NCBI GenBank assembly: GCA_024336345.1
Contig: JANFOG010000001.1
Span: 4,774,001-4,838,000, forward strand
From: Mariannaea sp. PMI_226
Taxonomy: Eukaryota > Ascomycota > Sordariomycetes > Hypocreales > Nectriaceae
Length of the DNA: 64,000 nt
Direction of reading: 5' to 3'
Shown: positions 12,208 to 23,443 of the stretch, piece after piece
How positions within the stretch are numbered: the stretch's first letter is position 1
How the letters are laid out: every line of letters begins with the position of its first letter
Notes under the pieces: model-generated
The model's input: the letters and a program-made list of their open reading frames with translations, nothing else
What the model was told of the DNA's origin: nothing
The model's database searches: none
Made by a program: the position numbers and the translations under genes

Positions 12208-14640
12208 CTACCTTGGACATGCCAAGGTACCTCTGTCTACCTATCCTCAGGTGCATCGCGGAGGCATTGCTCCGTACTAGGTAGTAGAACAACAACTCGA
12301 CCGATCCATTTCCCTGGTTGTACAAATGACTACCTAGGTACCCTACCTACTATGTACATATCTGCACTCTTTTTCTGCTTTTTCTGTGTGCCATCTTTGC
12401 CTGCCGACCTATTACCAGCTTCACATTACAAAAGCATCTTCCTTTTTCCCTCGCTGCAGGAATTGATTTTCTGTTTCAACTTTCCACTTCTCCGACTCCT
12501 CCTCGCTCGCCCCTCTTTGTTGCATTATCGTCAAACTCCGCTGCATCTCCTCCTCCTCTCTCTCTCTCTCTCTCCAGTCAAGGATCGTTTGTAGGCATGG
12601 ACCCGAGACCCTAAGGCGGAAGCATCCGTCAGCCCACGCGCACTGACAGTCCACTTGCAACACTACCACGAATTCCCCGCAGATCCTATCTGGCCATCTC
12701 AACGTTGGTGTGCGTTTCTGCGCCCCAGACCCCAACGATGTGCTTAAATATTTGACCACCTTTACCTCTCCCTTTATCTAGGCATGTACTGTCATGTATA
12801 GCCCAGCGACCTTCAGGGGCATACCAATTGCATCATGCACAAGCAACTGGACGCTACCTGAGCGTACGGCTTCACTAGCCGTCCCGGAAGTGGCCAAGCC
12901 ATTTCATTCAAAAGCTTGCAGGGGCTCTGGGTTCACCTGGACTCGGCCGGTTTGACGGGCCAAAGCCAATGTAGTAGTGACAAACTGGCTTTTCTAGCCT
13001 CTCCGCTTGCGCTTGATCCTGAAATTTTTCTTCTCCCCCCCTTACTCCGTCCTCCGGCCTCCGGCCTCCGAATAGACTAATGATGATCAATCGCCGATTG
13101 CCATGGCTATCGCTTCGACTATCGCAGTAAGGTACCTTGTGTATGGAGGAAACGTGCTGCGTATTGGCACGCGCCAAATGCAACCCACGTCCACTAACAC
13201 TCAGGTTTCGTTCATTGTCGTTGGTGTCACGGTCCCTCATCCTCCAGGGTTATCCATGCTCCTCCTGTCCAGCATCTGTACTTTATTGAACTACTTTACG
13301 GCATCTGTACTCCGTAACCTACTGTAGGGATCATACCCATCTCCCATTCGGTGTTCCTATTCGGCCTTGACTGTGCATGCGTGTCTCTTTGCATTAATTA
13401 CTCCCGTCCAAGGCCAAGCCAAAGCACACGCACACACACACCAGTGCATTTTGCGATGCCTGCCGGAATGCGACTTTCAGGACAGGGCCACCCTCCAAAA
13501 TAAATCCATGGTTTGGCATGTACCGCCTGTACCCTATTATGTCTGGTGAAAACACTTCCGCGGCGTCCAAGAACTGCAATGGGATCTGGGAGACATATCG
13601 CATACTCGCGCTAAGACATAGCAATTGTTGCGTATGCCAGAATATTGAGCAATGGTCATTCAGCTTTCTAGTAATTTTTTTTTCCAACTCGCCGTCAAAT
13701 AGTTCTTTCTGTTCTCTTCTCCCCCCTGTTATTATTTCTCGTCACATTCGTCTTCATGTCCCTGCCAATAATCAAGTCTTCCGTCCTTTTTCACCCAAGT
13801 ATCGTCCAAATCAAAAGACGACTGAGCACAACAGGGTTTGGAGCTCACCCATACAGCCAGCCACATTCCCACCTCCCGTCCCGATGGGGGGGAACAAGGT
13901 ACCTAATTTTCCATCTACCCCTCTTCATTTCTCTCATTGGAGAGACCCTTGACGTGGTAGCAGCCAGGCGTTGTTCTGATCCTGCAGTCCAAACGCACAT
14001 TTACATCGAAACTCAGAGAGATCCTTGATGAAGAATCACCCGTCAAAGGACGCCAGTGGCATCCGGAACCACCCCATCAACACTGGGGAAAAGGAATCTA
14101 GACGCAATAATATGCACACACACACATACACACACACAGGCTCCGTGCCACACCATATGCACGTTGGGGTCCCATATCCTACACGAGCCCAAAGTCTCTC
14201 TCCCTGCACAAAGAAGGTATTGAAGCAGGGTCTTGCGACAAAGGGTAGTCTGACCAACATACGACGTCTGGGCAGAAAGATCCAACACTGTAGGATGAGC
14301 GCTTCGTCCGGGCGCGTTGTGCCACTATTGAGGCTCTAGTCATCTATAGAGACAATGATGTTTTATCGTTGTCCTTATCGTCGAGAGTTTGTGCGTAAAT
14401 TAAAAGTCAGCATCCTAGAATTTACGTGTATTTGACGGTGCTCATTCCGATGCACTTCGTAAAAAAACGCCTTATTCCCGATATATACGTATTGTCTTAC
14501 TCTCGAACGATTCGCAATACGCGATACTGCTGCTTAGAATATAAATCCTGTTCCTCGTCTCATTCAAACTGTTATGAATTGTGTCATTCTTCCGTCACCC
14601 ATAAGCTCGATTCGTAATTCACATCTCTCCCCCTGGCGCG

Positions 14641-15025
14641 CTATAGGTAGCTGAGCATTTGCATCTCGTGGTCATCATTGTCGGCGCACCTCTTGACAAG
14701 GGACCCTCATCCGATGTCCATATTATTCTTTTTTGGTTCGTTTTCCCCCTCCTTCTCCCCCTCCACTACCTCCTTTCATTAATCTATCCCACCAATCGTC
14801 AATGCCCTTGCCTGTCGAGTTCCTGGACACACCTTGCACAACTGGAGCCGCCGTGCCTGTGTTGACCCAATTGCGCTCAAGAACCTCAGCCACACGGTTG
14901 TTCGTGCTGTCAAGAATCACATACCGGGATCGAATCGAAATCGAGTTGTAGTTAATCGTCAGCGGGAGATCGCCACTGCTGTCTGTAACAAAAACTCGAT
15001 TTCGACTGGTCTGATCTTCGACCTC
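14641..15025 (-). CDS. Possible small hypothetical gene, 5' end unresolved
   Basis: The minus strand is open for 101 codons from 15025 to the stop at 14723, with coding-like codon choice. The product includes TDSSGDLPLTINYNS, SRYVILDSTNNRVAEVLERN and DDWWDRLMKGG, then a Gly/Lys-rich end. No ATG opens this frame, so an upstream exon is needed. A good-looking acceptor (TTTTTGTTACAG) lies inside the frame near 15000. Alternatively an intron starting GTAGTG after the LMKGG codons could join a last exon at 14705-14641 (SLVKRCADNDDHEMQMLSYL). No family is recognised. Confidence 0.3.
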
Positions 15026-16355
15026 TCATCGTGAGTGGACTCTGGGAGACTAGACAATAAACAAGTCGCCACTCATTTCACACTTGGTGGACCAAGAAAA
15101 GCAAGACAAACCTGCATTCTCTCATCTCGGCTCCGGAAGGGGGTCTCACAGGCGGGAACGCAAGATGCCAAACACCAGTTCCCGATGTCTTGTGCGCGGG
15201 TACGGTACCTTGCTCGGCCAAAAGCCCTCCCTCTGCCCATGTGCATCTCACGCACAGTTCCATAGTACTATAGTACCTACCCTTGGCTGCCAAACTTCGT
15301 CTTCCGGTCCTATGCGTGCGGCAAACTGGCTCAACACTCTCTGTGCAACGCACCCAGACGCCTTGTGTTACCTTGTGGCGGTGTTAGCTGCCCCTCTCAG
15401 CCGCGCCCCCCCATTAGCGTGTCGTGGTTGTCCGTCGTCTGGCCGCTGAATCCAAATTATGGCCCTTTCTCATGTCGTGCGTGCTTGTTTCCCTAGGCCA
15501 CACTGGCCAGACACAGGCCAGGAAACCAACCGCATCGGTGGTTTCTTCTTTGCTTTGGAACCATCGTGGCCTCGGTATTTGGTCCGATCACTACATGCGG
15601 CCACCGATGGTCAACGCTCGCAGGTTCTGACGGCGCCCTTCGATCCACTGGGCTAGGCTAGGCCTACCCGCTGGGGCCCCCCGTTAGGCCATCCACTAAG
15701 CCAGCGCACCCGCTGGCCGGCCGTGCAAGCCGTGGTGCTAAAATCCCTAGCTTACGTCTTCCCTCCCTCCCTAGTAGGCTGTGGACCAGCTTGGACAGTT
15801 GGATCTGGGATGCTCCAGGGCTCATCGACCAGCACAGGCCACTGTTACTTCCCCCAACTTCGACGGAGTACAGTACGGGTACCAGCCCAGGCCACAAACC
15901 CACCCACGTTCGGGTGCTCCAGGGAGGACCACCCACTTTAGGGACTAGGTATATAGCATGTAATTAATTAATTGCCTTAGCTGCTCACTCCATTTTGTAC
16001 TATGGTACAAGCTTTATTCCAACAAGGACCCACTACAAAGGATCTCTCGGCAGAGGCGAAAAAGTGCTTAGAAAAGCAAAGAAGCAAAAAAAAAAATTAA
16101 TAGGTCTTAAAAGACCGGGTTTTTCCTACAGGGTCTGTTCGCTTACTGGCTTTGACGGGGGGCGGGCCCGATGTCCATTTGACTCCATAGGTAGCCAAGA
16201 GGGACCGGGACCCATCTACCTCAAACCCACACCCCCAAAGCAACGGGAATCCCGTCGTGCGGCCTGCGGCGTAATTACACTCTGTGCGTGCGTCCCGCGA
16301 GCATCAGCATCAGCAGCGGTCGCAGCAGTAGTAGCAACAGCAGGAGCAGCGACGG

Positions 16356-16390
16356 AGTGCAGTGCAGTGCAGCGCAGTGTAGTGCAGCAC
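16356..16390. repeat. AGTGC-type minisatellite
   Basis: About six imperfect copies of a GCAGT/AGTGC pentamer lie upstream of the otubain gene. They follow an AGC/AGT-rich trinucleotide stretch (about 16300-16350). Probably replication slippage. Confidence 0.7.
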
Positions 16391-16613
16391 ACCTCGGGTG
16401 GCAGCACTTCCGTACAAAATTGCAAGCTCACGCGCTCGTGGGAAGCAACAAAGCACCGAGCAGAACCTACCTTCCTGGGTAAGCTCCAAGAAGTACCAAC
16501 CACACCAACAAGGTCCCAAGGAGGAGCAGGAACTAGAGTCGCAACCTCCCAGCTCCCAGCTCCCAGCTCCGAGCTCATCTCACCTTAGAGCCTGACCTTT
16601 TACCTTAATACTG

Positions 16614-16800
16614 TTGCTCCTCTCATCTTCCCAATCTCTCTCACTTGCTCCTCCTCTCCTCTCCTCTACTCTCCCTCCTCCCCCTCCCCTCCTCTACCAA
16701 TCTCTCCATATTACCTCTATTTTATCGCCATCTCCCTCTTTTGTGACCTTCCAACCAGCGCTACTATCTCGTCACTTGTCCGGTATACTTTCCTGGCTTT
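16614..16800 (+). promoter_or_regulatory. Pyrimidine-rich leader/promoter of the otubain gene
   Basis: About 130 bp are almost pure C+T on the plus strand (dense CTCCTC/CCCTCC blocks at 16618-16745), ending about 190 bp before the otubain ATG. CT-rich tracts just upstream of transcription starts are common in ascomycete promoters. The role here is inferred from composition and position only. Confidence 0.5.
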
Positions 16801-16933
16801 CACCCCCAAACTCACCCGTTCAATCGTTCTCCATACAATTCATATCTCTTTCTCTGGACAAATATTACAAAAGAGAACAAAGGAAAGGAAAAAGAAAAGA
16901 AACACAAAGCAATAATCCAACCCTGATCGAGGC

Positions 16934-19319
16934 ATGTTCCAGCCTCAGCCCACTCCATTTGCCGCCTCCTGCTTCGCTTCCTATGGCTTAGCTCCTAATC
17001 TAAACTTTGGATACTCGCCGTCAGCTGGAGGCGGAGGAGGAGGAGGTACTTCCCCGGGCCTACTCTACGGTTCACAATCGCTACCGCAACAGCAGGCTCA
17101 GACACAACCTCCACCTCCTCCACCACCACAACAACAACGTGCTTCCCTTCCCCATCGGCAACTTTCCACTTCCTCGGCCACATCTTCGTCGCCGTTTGCT
17201 TCCTCGACGGCTTCCAACACATCACCGCCGCCACATACTCCCTCAAGCTGTAACACTCCTGCTGTTCCTCACCATCAACTCCAGCCATTACCCCACCACC
17301 AGCAGATCCAGCACCAGATCCAGCCACAGCAGCAACCGCGCCAGACGCATCAATCCTACCGCTCTACTACTCGCATTGTCGTTCCAAAGATGGAAGAAGA
17401 CCCAAGCCAGCAACATGACATAGCTGCACAGCAGGCTGCTGCGAAAGATTACCAAATTATTCATAAGGCAAGCTCAGAAACCCGCGACACACAGGTCTCG
17501 CTGTGATTCTACCCTCTAGGCCCAAAAAAAAACTAATACTCCAGCTTCGCAGGGTCCTTTGGTCGGCAACAGAGTTTCGAGCGATGCTATCACCACTGAG
17601 TATGCTAAAGCGGACCCGGTTTACGTCGAAAAAACAATTGTTCGTGTACTCTTGTTCTGAAAATTAGTGGGAAACTTGGTCACTGATACCGCATTCTTTC
17701 TCTTCAGGCGCTTCCACAGACTTATTCTCATTATCGACGCATACAAGGCGATGGAAATTGTGGCTGGCGAGGTAAGCTCTTTTTTATTTTTATTTTTTAT
17801 ATATATCCTATACAACTCTGATACAAGGGACACGGTCCGGGGGTTGTGGTAATTGAGCCCCACGCTTCTCCCAGTTATGAGCCTGCCATCAAGCATTATC
17901 TTGCCTTGTTTGCATTTGTCTCGGGACCGTGTCTCGGCTTCTTCAACTGTTGAAATGTGACTGACTGTCTTACTTTCGTGTCCAGCCATTGGGTTTTCCT
18001 ATTTCGAGAAACTCATCGAATCGGGCGATCAGGACAAAGTTGAGGGTGAAATTGCCCGACTCATGAGCTTTGAGCCAATGCTCCGCAATGTCGGGGGCTA
18101 CGAATATTTCGACGATTTTGCTGAAGAAATGCTGAATCTCCTTCGTGAAATCTCTCAAAGCATGGAAAACCTTTCCATGGCACACCTGCTGCTCCTGGAG
18201 CGTTGGAATGACGCTTCCATTACCGCTAGCATCATCTATTACCTCCGCCTACTTGCAGCAACCTACCTCAAGGCAAATGCTGCCACATATGATCCGTTCC
18301 TCGCAGAAGTCAACGGAGGTGTAACAGGGTACTGCTCGCAAACCATCGAGATGGTTGATCGAGAAATTGAGCATCTAGGCATTGTCGCACTTGTCAATAC
18401 GCTGCTCGAGCCTGTCGATTTTGTACTTCAGATTGTTTACCTTGACCGGAGTCCAGGTAGCCAAGCCAACACATACCGCTTCCCAGAATCGGCAAACAAC
18501 CAGGACATCGCCAATCTTGGCCCTATAGTCTACTTGCTTTACCGCCCCGACCACTACGACATCTTGTACCGCGCGCCTCCACAATCCTCACTTCCGTTGT
18601 CTGTTCAAATCCCAACGGCGCCGGTTTCCATGCAGATCAATCGAGTTGGTTCCTTCTATCACAATACCGCTATTTCGAGCACACAGTCAAATCTTAGCGA
18701 CTTTTCCTCAGGGCAATTTGGTTCTCTCGATATGATCCCCAACTTCAGCTCGATGGGAGGTTTCGGGGGTCTCATGCCTCCCCTACCGTCAAACTCATCT
18801 CAACCCGAGGCTTTTTCACCCGCGCCTGTGCAGCAGGCCCCATGGATGTCACAATTCCCAGAAAGGCTAGGAAATTCAACAGCAAAACCCCCGCAGCCAC
18901 CACCACCCATCATGGCGACACCTCAGTCGACTTCTCCTTCCCCCCCAGTATCCACAAGCTCGGGCCTGGTGCCCAGCTCAACGATAATTACGACATCCGG
19001 TTTGGGGTCTCGGGTTTCCATGGGTCCTCCATTAGCACCTGCGCAGGCTGTTTCGCGATCCTCATCTCAGACGTCTTCAAGCAAATCCACTTCTGGTTAT
19101 CATATTCGATTCAGTCCCGTTCAACTGGATTATGAAGAGAGCAAGAGCAGCATAGAGCCACACTTCAACGTCAAAACAAATACCTTCAAGAATAGCATAT
19201 GGAACCGAGCGCACTATGGAAACCCAGACTTTCACCCTGAGGAATGGAGTCCTGATGATGAGCACATAGACGGCAGAGTTGGAGGCAAGAGAAGGTTTAA
19301 GAAAGAACCATCTTCGTAG
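16934..19319 (+). CDS. Otubain-type (peptidase C65) deubiquitinase, 681 aa
   Basis: A cysteine protease predicted to cleave ubiquitin chains. Exons are 16934-17494, about 17553-17639, 17708-17771 and 17986-19319. Residues 1-187 are a Gln/Pro/Ser-rich disordered tail. Exon 2 carries the otubain lead-in (DAITTEYAKADPVYVEKT). The 64-nt exon 3 carries YSHYRRIQGDGNCGWR with catalytic Asp231 and Cys234. The catalytic His is His427 in RPDHYDILYR. The domain between them (YFEKLIESGD, DDFAEEMLNLLREI, EIEHLGIVALVN) is complete. A further 250 disordered, Pro/Ser-rich residues end in a conserved-looking block (HIRFSPVQLDYEES, NPDFHPEEWSPDD) and a basic tail. Animal otubains are about 270 aa, so both tails are additions, as in other fungal homologues. 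The gene lies 10 kb from CSN2, another regulator of ubiquitin pathways. Confidence 0.93.
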
Positions 19320-21116
19320 CCTGGGAGTAGGAATTGAAATGGCTGAATGAGGCTGGCCAAGGCTGGCCAAGGTCACCTTGAAATGGGGAGTAACGAGCTT
19401 TGATAGAGCTTGTAAATGGTAGTCAGAGAAGAACGAATGGAGCTGGATATAGTTGCATGGGTAGCCGTTCGCTACCTCTTGGAGTTTAGGGAGATGAAGA
19501 GCTGGAGAGGCAGGCTAGCGATTGATTGCTTGGTGAAAAGGGTGCTTTGATTTGTTTCTGTCTGCATGGGTCGGCACGCCATCGAGAGCGTTTTATTTTG
19601 TTTGCATGCTCATCAAGGTTTTCGGAGAAGGCGAGGAGAAGAAGGATTCGTCTAATCATGGGCGATTTTGGCCATAAGCAACTTTCATTTTTGGTTTTAT
19701 GAGGGAATATGCAAGAGACTGCGGGACTACGGCATTGGGATCATGAACAGGGCATTGAAACTAGTATGTGATGTATTGAATGAAGAGGAGTGACGACAAC
19801 GACGATGATGATGATGACGAAGATGGTGTTTTGGTCTCCAAATGTATTCTTTGAAAGGGCATAGGATGATACGAGACTTGTGGTTGGCTGAGCTGATTGA
19901 TTGATTGTGTTGACATGATTTGCATTGTGGATGGAGTGGTCAAGTTGAAAGGGACGTTCGAGGGCATCAGGGCATGCCACCATCCAGATTGGATTGACTA
20001 CTCGCTCTAATTTCTTGTTTAGTACTGTGCATCGAGGTTGATCTAGGTCAACCTCATTGAGTCTTGCCTCTTTTCCCTCGCTAGTGTTTGGTATCTCTGT
20101 CGCCGTAATGCCTGACGTCTATGGTTCTATTATTCTCCAACTTCCTTGCCCAATATAAAACGCTTGGGAATTTTCTAAATAATGATCCCACCACCCAATA
20201 TGGTATCAGACAGCATTCATCCAAGAGGGTTGTCAGCTGTATCTGTGCAACAGCGCGTTCGGCTAGGTTCCGTGTCGGATATGCAATCAAACATACAAAT
20301 GTCACTCAGCAAAACAATGTAGAAGCTGGGATGTCCCCAAAATTCTTCGATCTCTTTCCCAACGAACATTCTCCTTCACGGAACTCTGACGGTCGGCTCT
20401 TCGGTTTATGACTTAGGGGTAGATGAGAGGAGCACCTCAAAGCAGCCTGTTTGAGACTACATAGCATGGTCATGAGGGAGAGTGGCCATACTATTGTTGC
20501 GTATGAATTGGTACAATCGAAAGTGAACGAGCAAATTACAGGTCAATATGTTGGGCTTCTTTGGGTTGGAGACGATAAAGTAGGGATAAGGCGTTGTGTC
20601 AATCCAGCTCAACGAGCAACAGTAGTACATATAGTTAATTCAAGCTAGTGGCTTCTTCTTTAGTTGTACCCTCTTCGCCAAGATATAGGCCGAATTGATG
20701 TGTTATTGCTGTTGTTGTATTAGAGAGACGAGAGTCAACAACAATGGATTTTGCCTACTTTCCCACTGGTCAAAGATTGCACCTGGCGCCGTCATGGCTC
20801 GGTCGGCCACCAACAAGAGACTACCATGGGCATTGTTCGATGGTTTTCGCAGTCTACAAAAAATAAAGGTAGACAAAAGCCACTATTCAGTCTACCGCTA
20901 CCATGCTCAGAGAGAGGAGTCTTCTACAGCACTTATGACCTTCTTAGAGACTTCCATACCAACACAGAAACTGAATGGTGGTAAGCAGTGGTGGAGAGTC
21001 ATGTTCATTACGGTAATAGCCAGGATTAAGGACTAAGTGTTTACGTTCTATAGAAAAAAGACCATGTTTTTGTTCGGGATGATAATGTTGATTGGTCAAT
21101 TGATCGAAATCAAGAA
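19320..21116. other. Spacer between convergent genes, no gene seen
   Basis: This is the 3' flank of the otubain gene and of the minus-strand hypothetical gene. It holds a direct duplication of AAGGCTGGCC near 19355-19370 and a GATGAC-rich run near 19795-19825. Plus-strand ORFs of 65-113 codons at 20121-21036 have no recognisable product. Confidence 0.5.
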
Positions 21117-21930
21117 CTACCGGTAAGCAGAATCATCCATTTTTGCAAAGGCGCTACCAGCTTCTTTTTTATCCGTCTCCTCCCTCGACGGCTTGGCGGC
21201 CATGGAACTAAGCCGTTCCAAGTCAGCCGCCGCGAGTGCTACAGCTGCCATTGCCAACGGCCGCGTTCCTTCTTCACTCTCTAATTCCAGCAGCTCATCA
21301 TCAAATGATCGCCGGTGTCGTTCCGACTCACGTGCCCGTCTTCGCCGCTCTTTTCCCGTCGGAAACTTCATTTCATCGGTGCCCAACTCCTCCTGAGATA
21401 TATTGGGAAAGGGTGACAGGCTTGAACCGGGGGATGAATTCCAGTGCGGCCTATGACTAAATCGTGACGCGAGTCGAGATCGGAGGCTGCCTGAGCTCGG
21501 TGTACGAGAAAGGGAGAGAAGGAGACGTTGACCGAGAAAGCTGCGAGATGAACCAGAGTGATCTGATGTCTTGAGAACCCCGTCAATAAGAGTCGTCCCA
21601 AGCGTCCACGTATTCGACCACGATCTTACTAATCGACATGATACGTACTGGTAAGCTCCGTGGAATTTCTAGTCGCTCAGGACATGAGAAAGAGCAATCA
21701 TTGGGATAGTCAAACGAGGTGCTGTGTGCTGTGCTCGGTGTGTCTGCGCCATGGGCCAACGCCTTGTGGAGAAGCTGGCCACTGTTATCTGGATACAGAT
21801 CCGGTCGAGGTCTTGAGTTTGGGGAGGTAGTCATGGGTAAATCGATGTGTTTTAAAGCTACTGGTTTGTTTGAGGCGCCTTCTTCCGAGCCTTTCCTGGC
21901 GTGGGCAACGGCAGAGGAGGATCTTTCCAT
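21117..21930 (-). CDS. Hypothetical protein, 248 aa, two exons
   Basis: No family is recognised. Proposed exons are 21930-21630 and 21562-21117, joined in phase 1 across a 67-nt intron with donor GTAAGA, a TTGAC branch-like site and a CATCAG acceptor. The ATG has a good context (TCATGG). The N-terminal part is polar and disordered (MERSSSAVAHARKGSEEGAS). The middle is Ser/Arg-rich (HSGSSRSFLGQR, SRTPSSGSLRSRLASR). The C-terminal part is highly charged, with a likely helix (GKERRRRARESERHRRSFDDE followed by LLELESEEGTRP) and an Ala-rich stretch. This may be a nuclear or scaffold protein, but that is inference from composition. The fitting intron phase and 148 open codons in exon 2 support the model; the 5' end could differ. 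Confidence 0.55.
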
Positions 21931-23443
21931 GACGAAAAGAAGTTTCCGGAGAGATGTTCTGAGGGTATAGAGAGTGATAAGAAATAACACAATACTGGTA
22001 CTTTGAAAACCTTTGGCTCAGGTTGGGCACTACCGTGCCAGGGTAGTTGAATACATGTCCTTGAGGTGAGGTGTGAAGAGGTATGGGGCGGTGTGGTATT
22101 GTATGTTGGTATTGATGATAGGGAAAGGAAGAGAGAGGAGAAAAATAAAACTTCAAAGACGTTCCGTGTGAGATAGTTTAGCCACATGCTAAGTAGATAC
22201 CTTGTACCTTAGGCTTTTATCGTTTATCCAGAGCGTACGCGTTGAAAGGGAAAGCGCAAGTTCAAAGGAGATGGAGCAGGTGCTCGCCATGATACAAATG
22301 TTGATTGTTCTGCATCTCTCACTGCTTGGACTGATGGGTGAGGTTCGATAACTGGGTACTGTCTGCTACCAGCCCTCACAATACCTTTGAATTGTTCCTG
22401 AGAGGGTATTTGAGATTAATGGATTCTCCAGGTGGTAGCAGAAAATATGCGCCTAATTCCTTCGGCATGCGTTGTGTTTTGAACATGAAATACCCTAGAC
22501 AAATTTCGTGGTGCATACAGCTAGCAATGTTGCAGCCAAATGACTGACCGTTTTATTGACAATGTATAATTGACTATCTGCATAAAATGCCCGATGTGTG
22601 ATCCGAGCAGGACAGGCATATTTTTCTTTTCTTTTCTTTTTGCCTCCTCTTTTTTTTTCTTAAAAAAAAAAGCAAACTGCCGACAACAGGTTCGTTAAAA
22701 AAAAACCACTTGTCGTAGAGTGAGTGTTCTCGGAACGTTGGTCCGAGAGGCGTTCATTGACAATGACAAGGGTCTGATAAGTAAATCCTACGCAATCCAA
22801 CCCCCTTCGCTCTGCAAGCCAACTACGCAAAGCTTCTCTACCACACTCGTCACTTATCAACAAACAAAGTAGCAAGTTGGGCTGAAGTTCTCGCGTACCC
22901 CGGCGGATACCTGTCCGATCTTCGGAGCCTCCCGCTCCGGCCTGTATCCACAATTCAGAGTCAGCCTCTATTTTGGCTGACCCTGCCACTGCCAGGGGGG
23001 ATCAAGTCTTTGGGCCATAGAAACCAGCGTGGATATGAGGCAAGTCTATATTTATCCATGTATGTATGTACCAAACAAGACAGATGAGTGTACTTGGATG
23101 GGAATATGTGGATATTTTGACGTCGAATTCGAATACGATTCATGGAGTAGACTCGATGTCATTCGGACAGCCGGAGCCATTTTGAAATAACTTACCTTGA
23201 TAGAAACTGACTCGATGCCCCCGGGCTACGCCGTCTCCACTCTTCGGAGCTCCAAGTCCGTTTCTTGCCCGTCGACTCCGGTCTTTTCGGAGGGGGGTTG
23301 GTAGCGGATCGTCATCTTTTCCTCCTCCGGGATAACTTCTTTTTGTTGTTTATATGCCCGAAGAATTGTAGGAAAAAGTGAACGCCTGCCTATTCTCACA
23401 TTGATACTCACATAATGTGGTTTTGGTGTCAACTCCCCTCATT
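21931..23443. other. Divergent promoter region, no confident gene
   Basis: This spacer lies between the divergent hypothetical gene and the LrgA/LrgB-like gene. It contains poly-T and poly-A tracts at about 22620-22700. An open minus-strand stretch at 22660-22989 (109 codons) and short open stretches at 23190-23345 could belong to a minor minus-strand transcript, but no consistent exon chain could be built. Confidence 0.45.

Larger units (their letters stand above)
6882..16613. other. Long gene-poor spacer (about 9.7 kb)
   Basis: No confident gene lies between CSN2 and the otubain gene. The stretch is rich in homopolymer tracts (for example poly-A/T near 8800, 8845, 9905 and 10495) and in AGGTA/TACCT clusters (11540-11640 and 12211-12354). 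It also has a (CT)n run at about 12556-12575 and three GGGCGTCT units near 12023-12048. Long minus-strand ORFs at 9044-9643 and 9769-10350 have unconvincing composition. Two shorter minus-strand signals (12085-12207 and 14641-15025) are listed separately. It may hold the otubain promoter, long UTRs, noncoding RNA or lineage-specific small genes. Confidence 0.5.

Noticed and set aside
16614..16991. 125-codon plus-strand ORF before the otubain start
   Set aside because: It is made of Ser/Pro/Leu from the CT-rich leader and overlaps the real start in another frame.
22660..22989. 109-codon minus-strand open stretch between the 248-aa gene and the LrgA/LrgB-like gene
   Set aside because: Several neighbouring frames are also open, and no exon chain with matching phases could be built.
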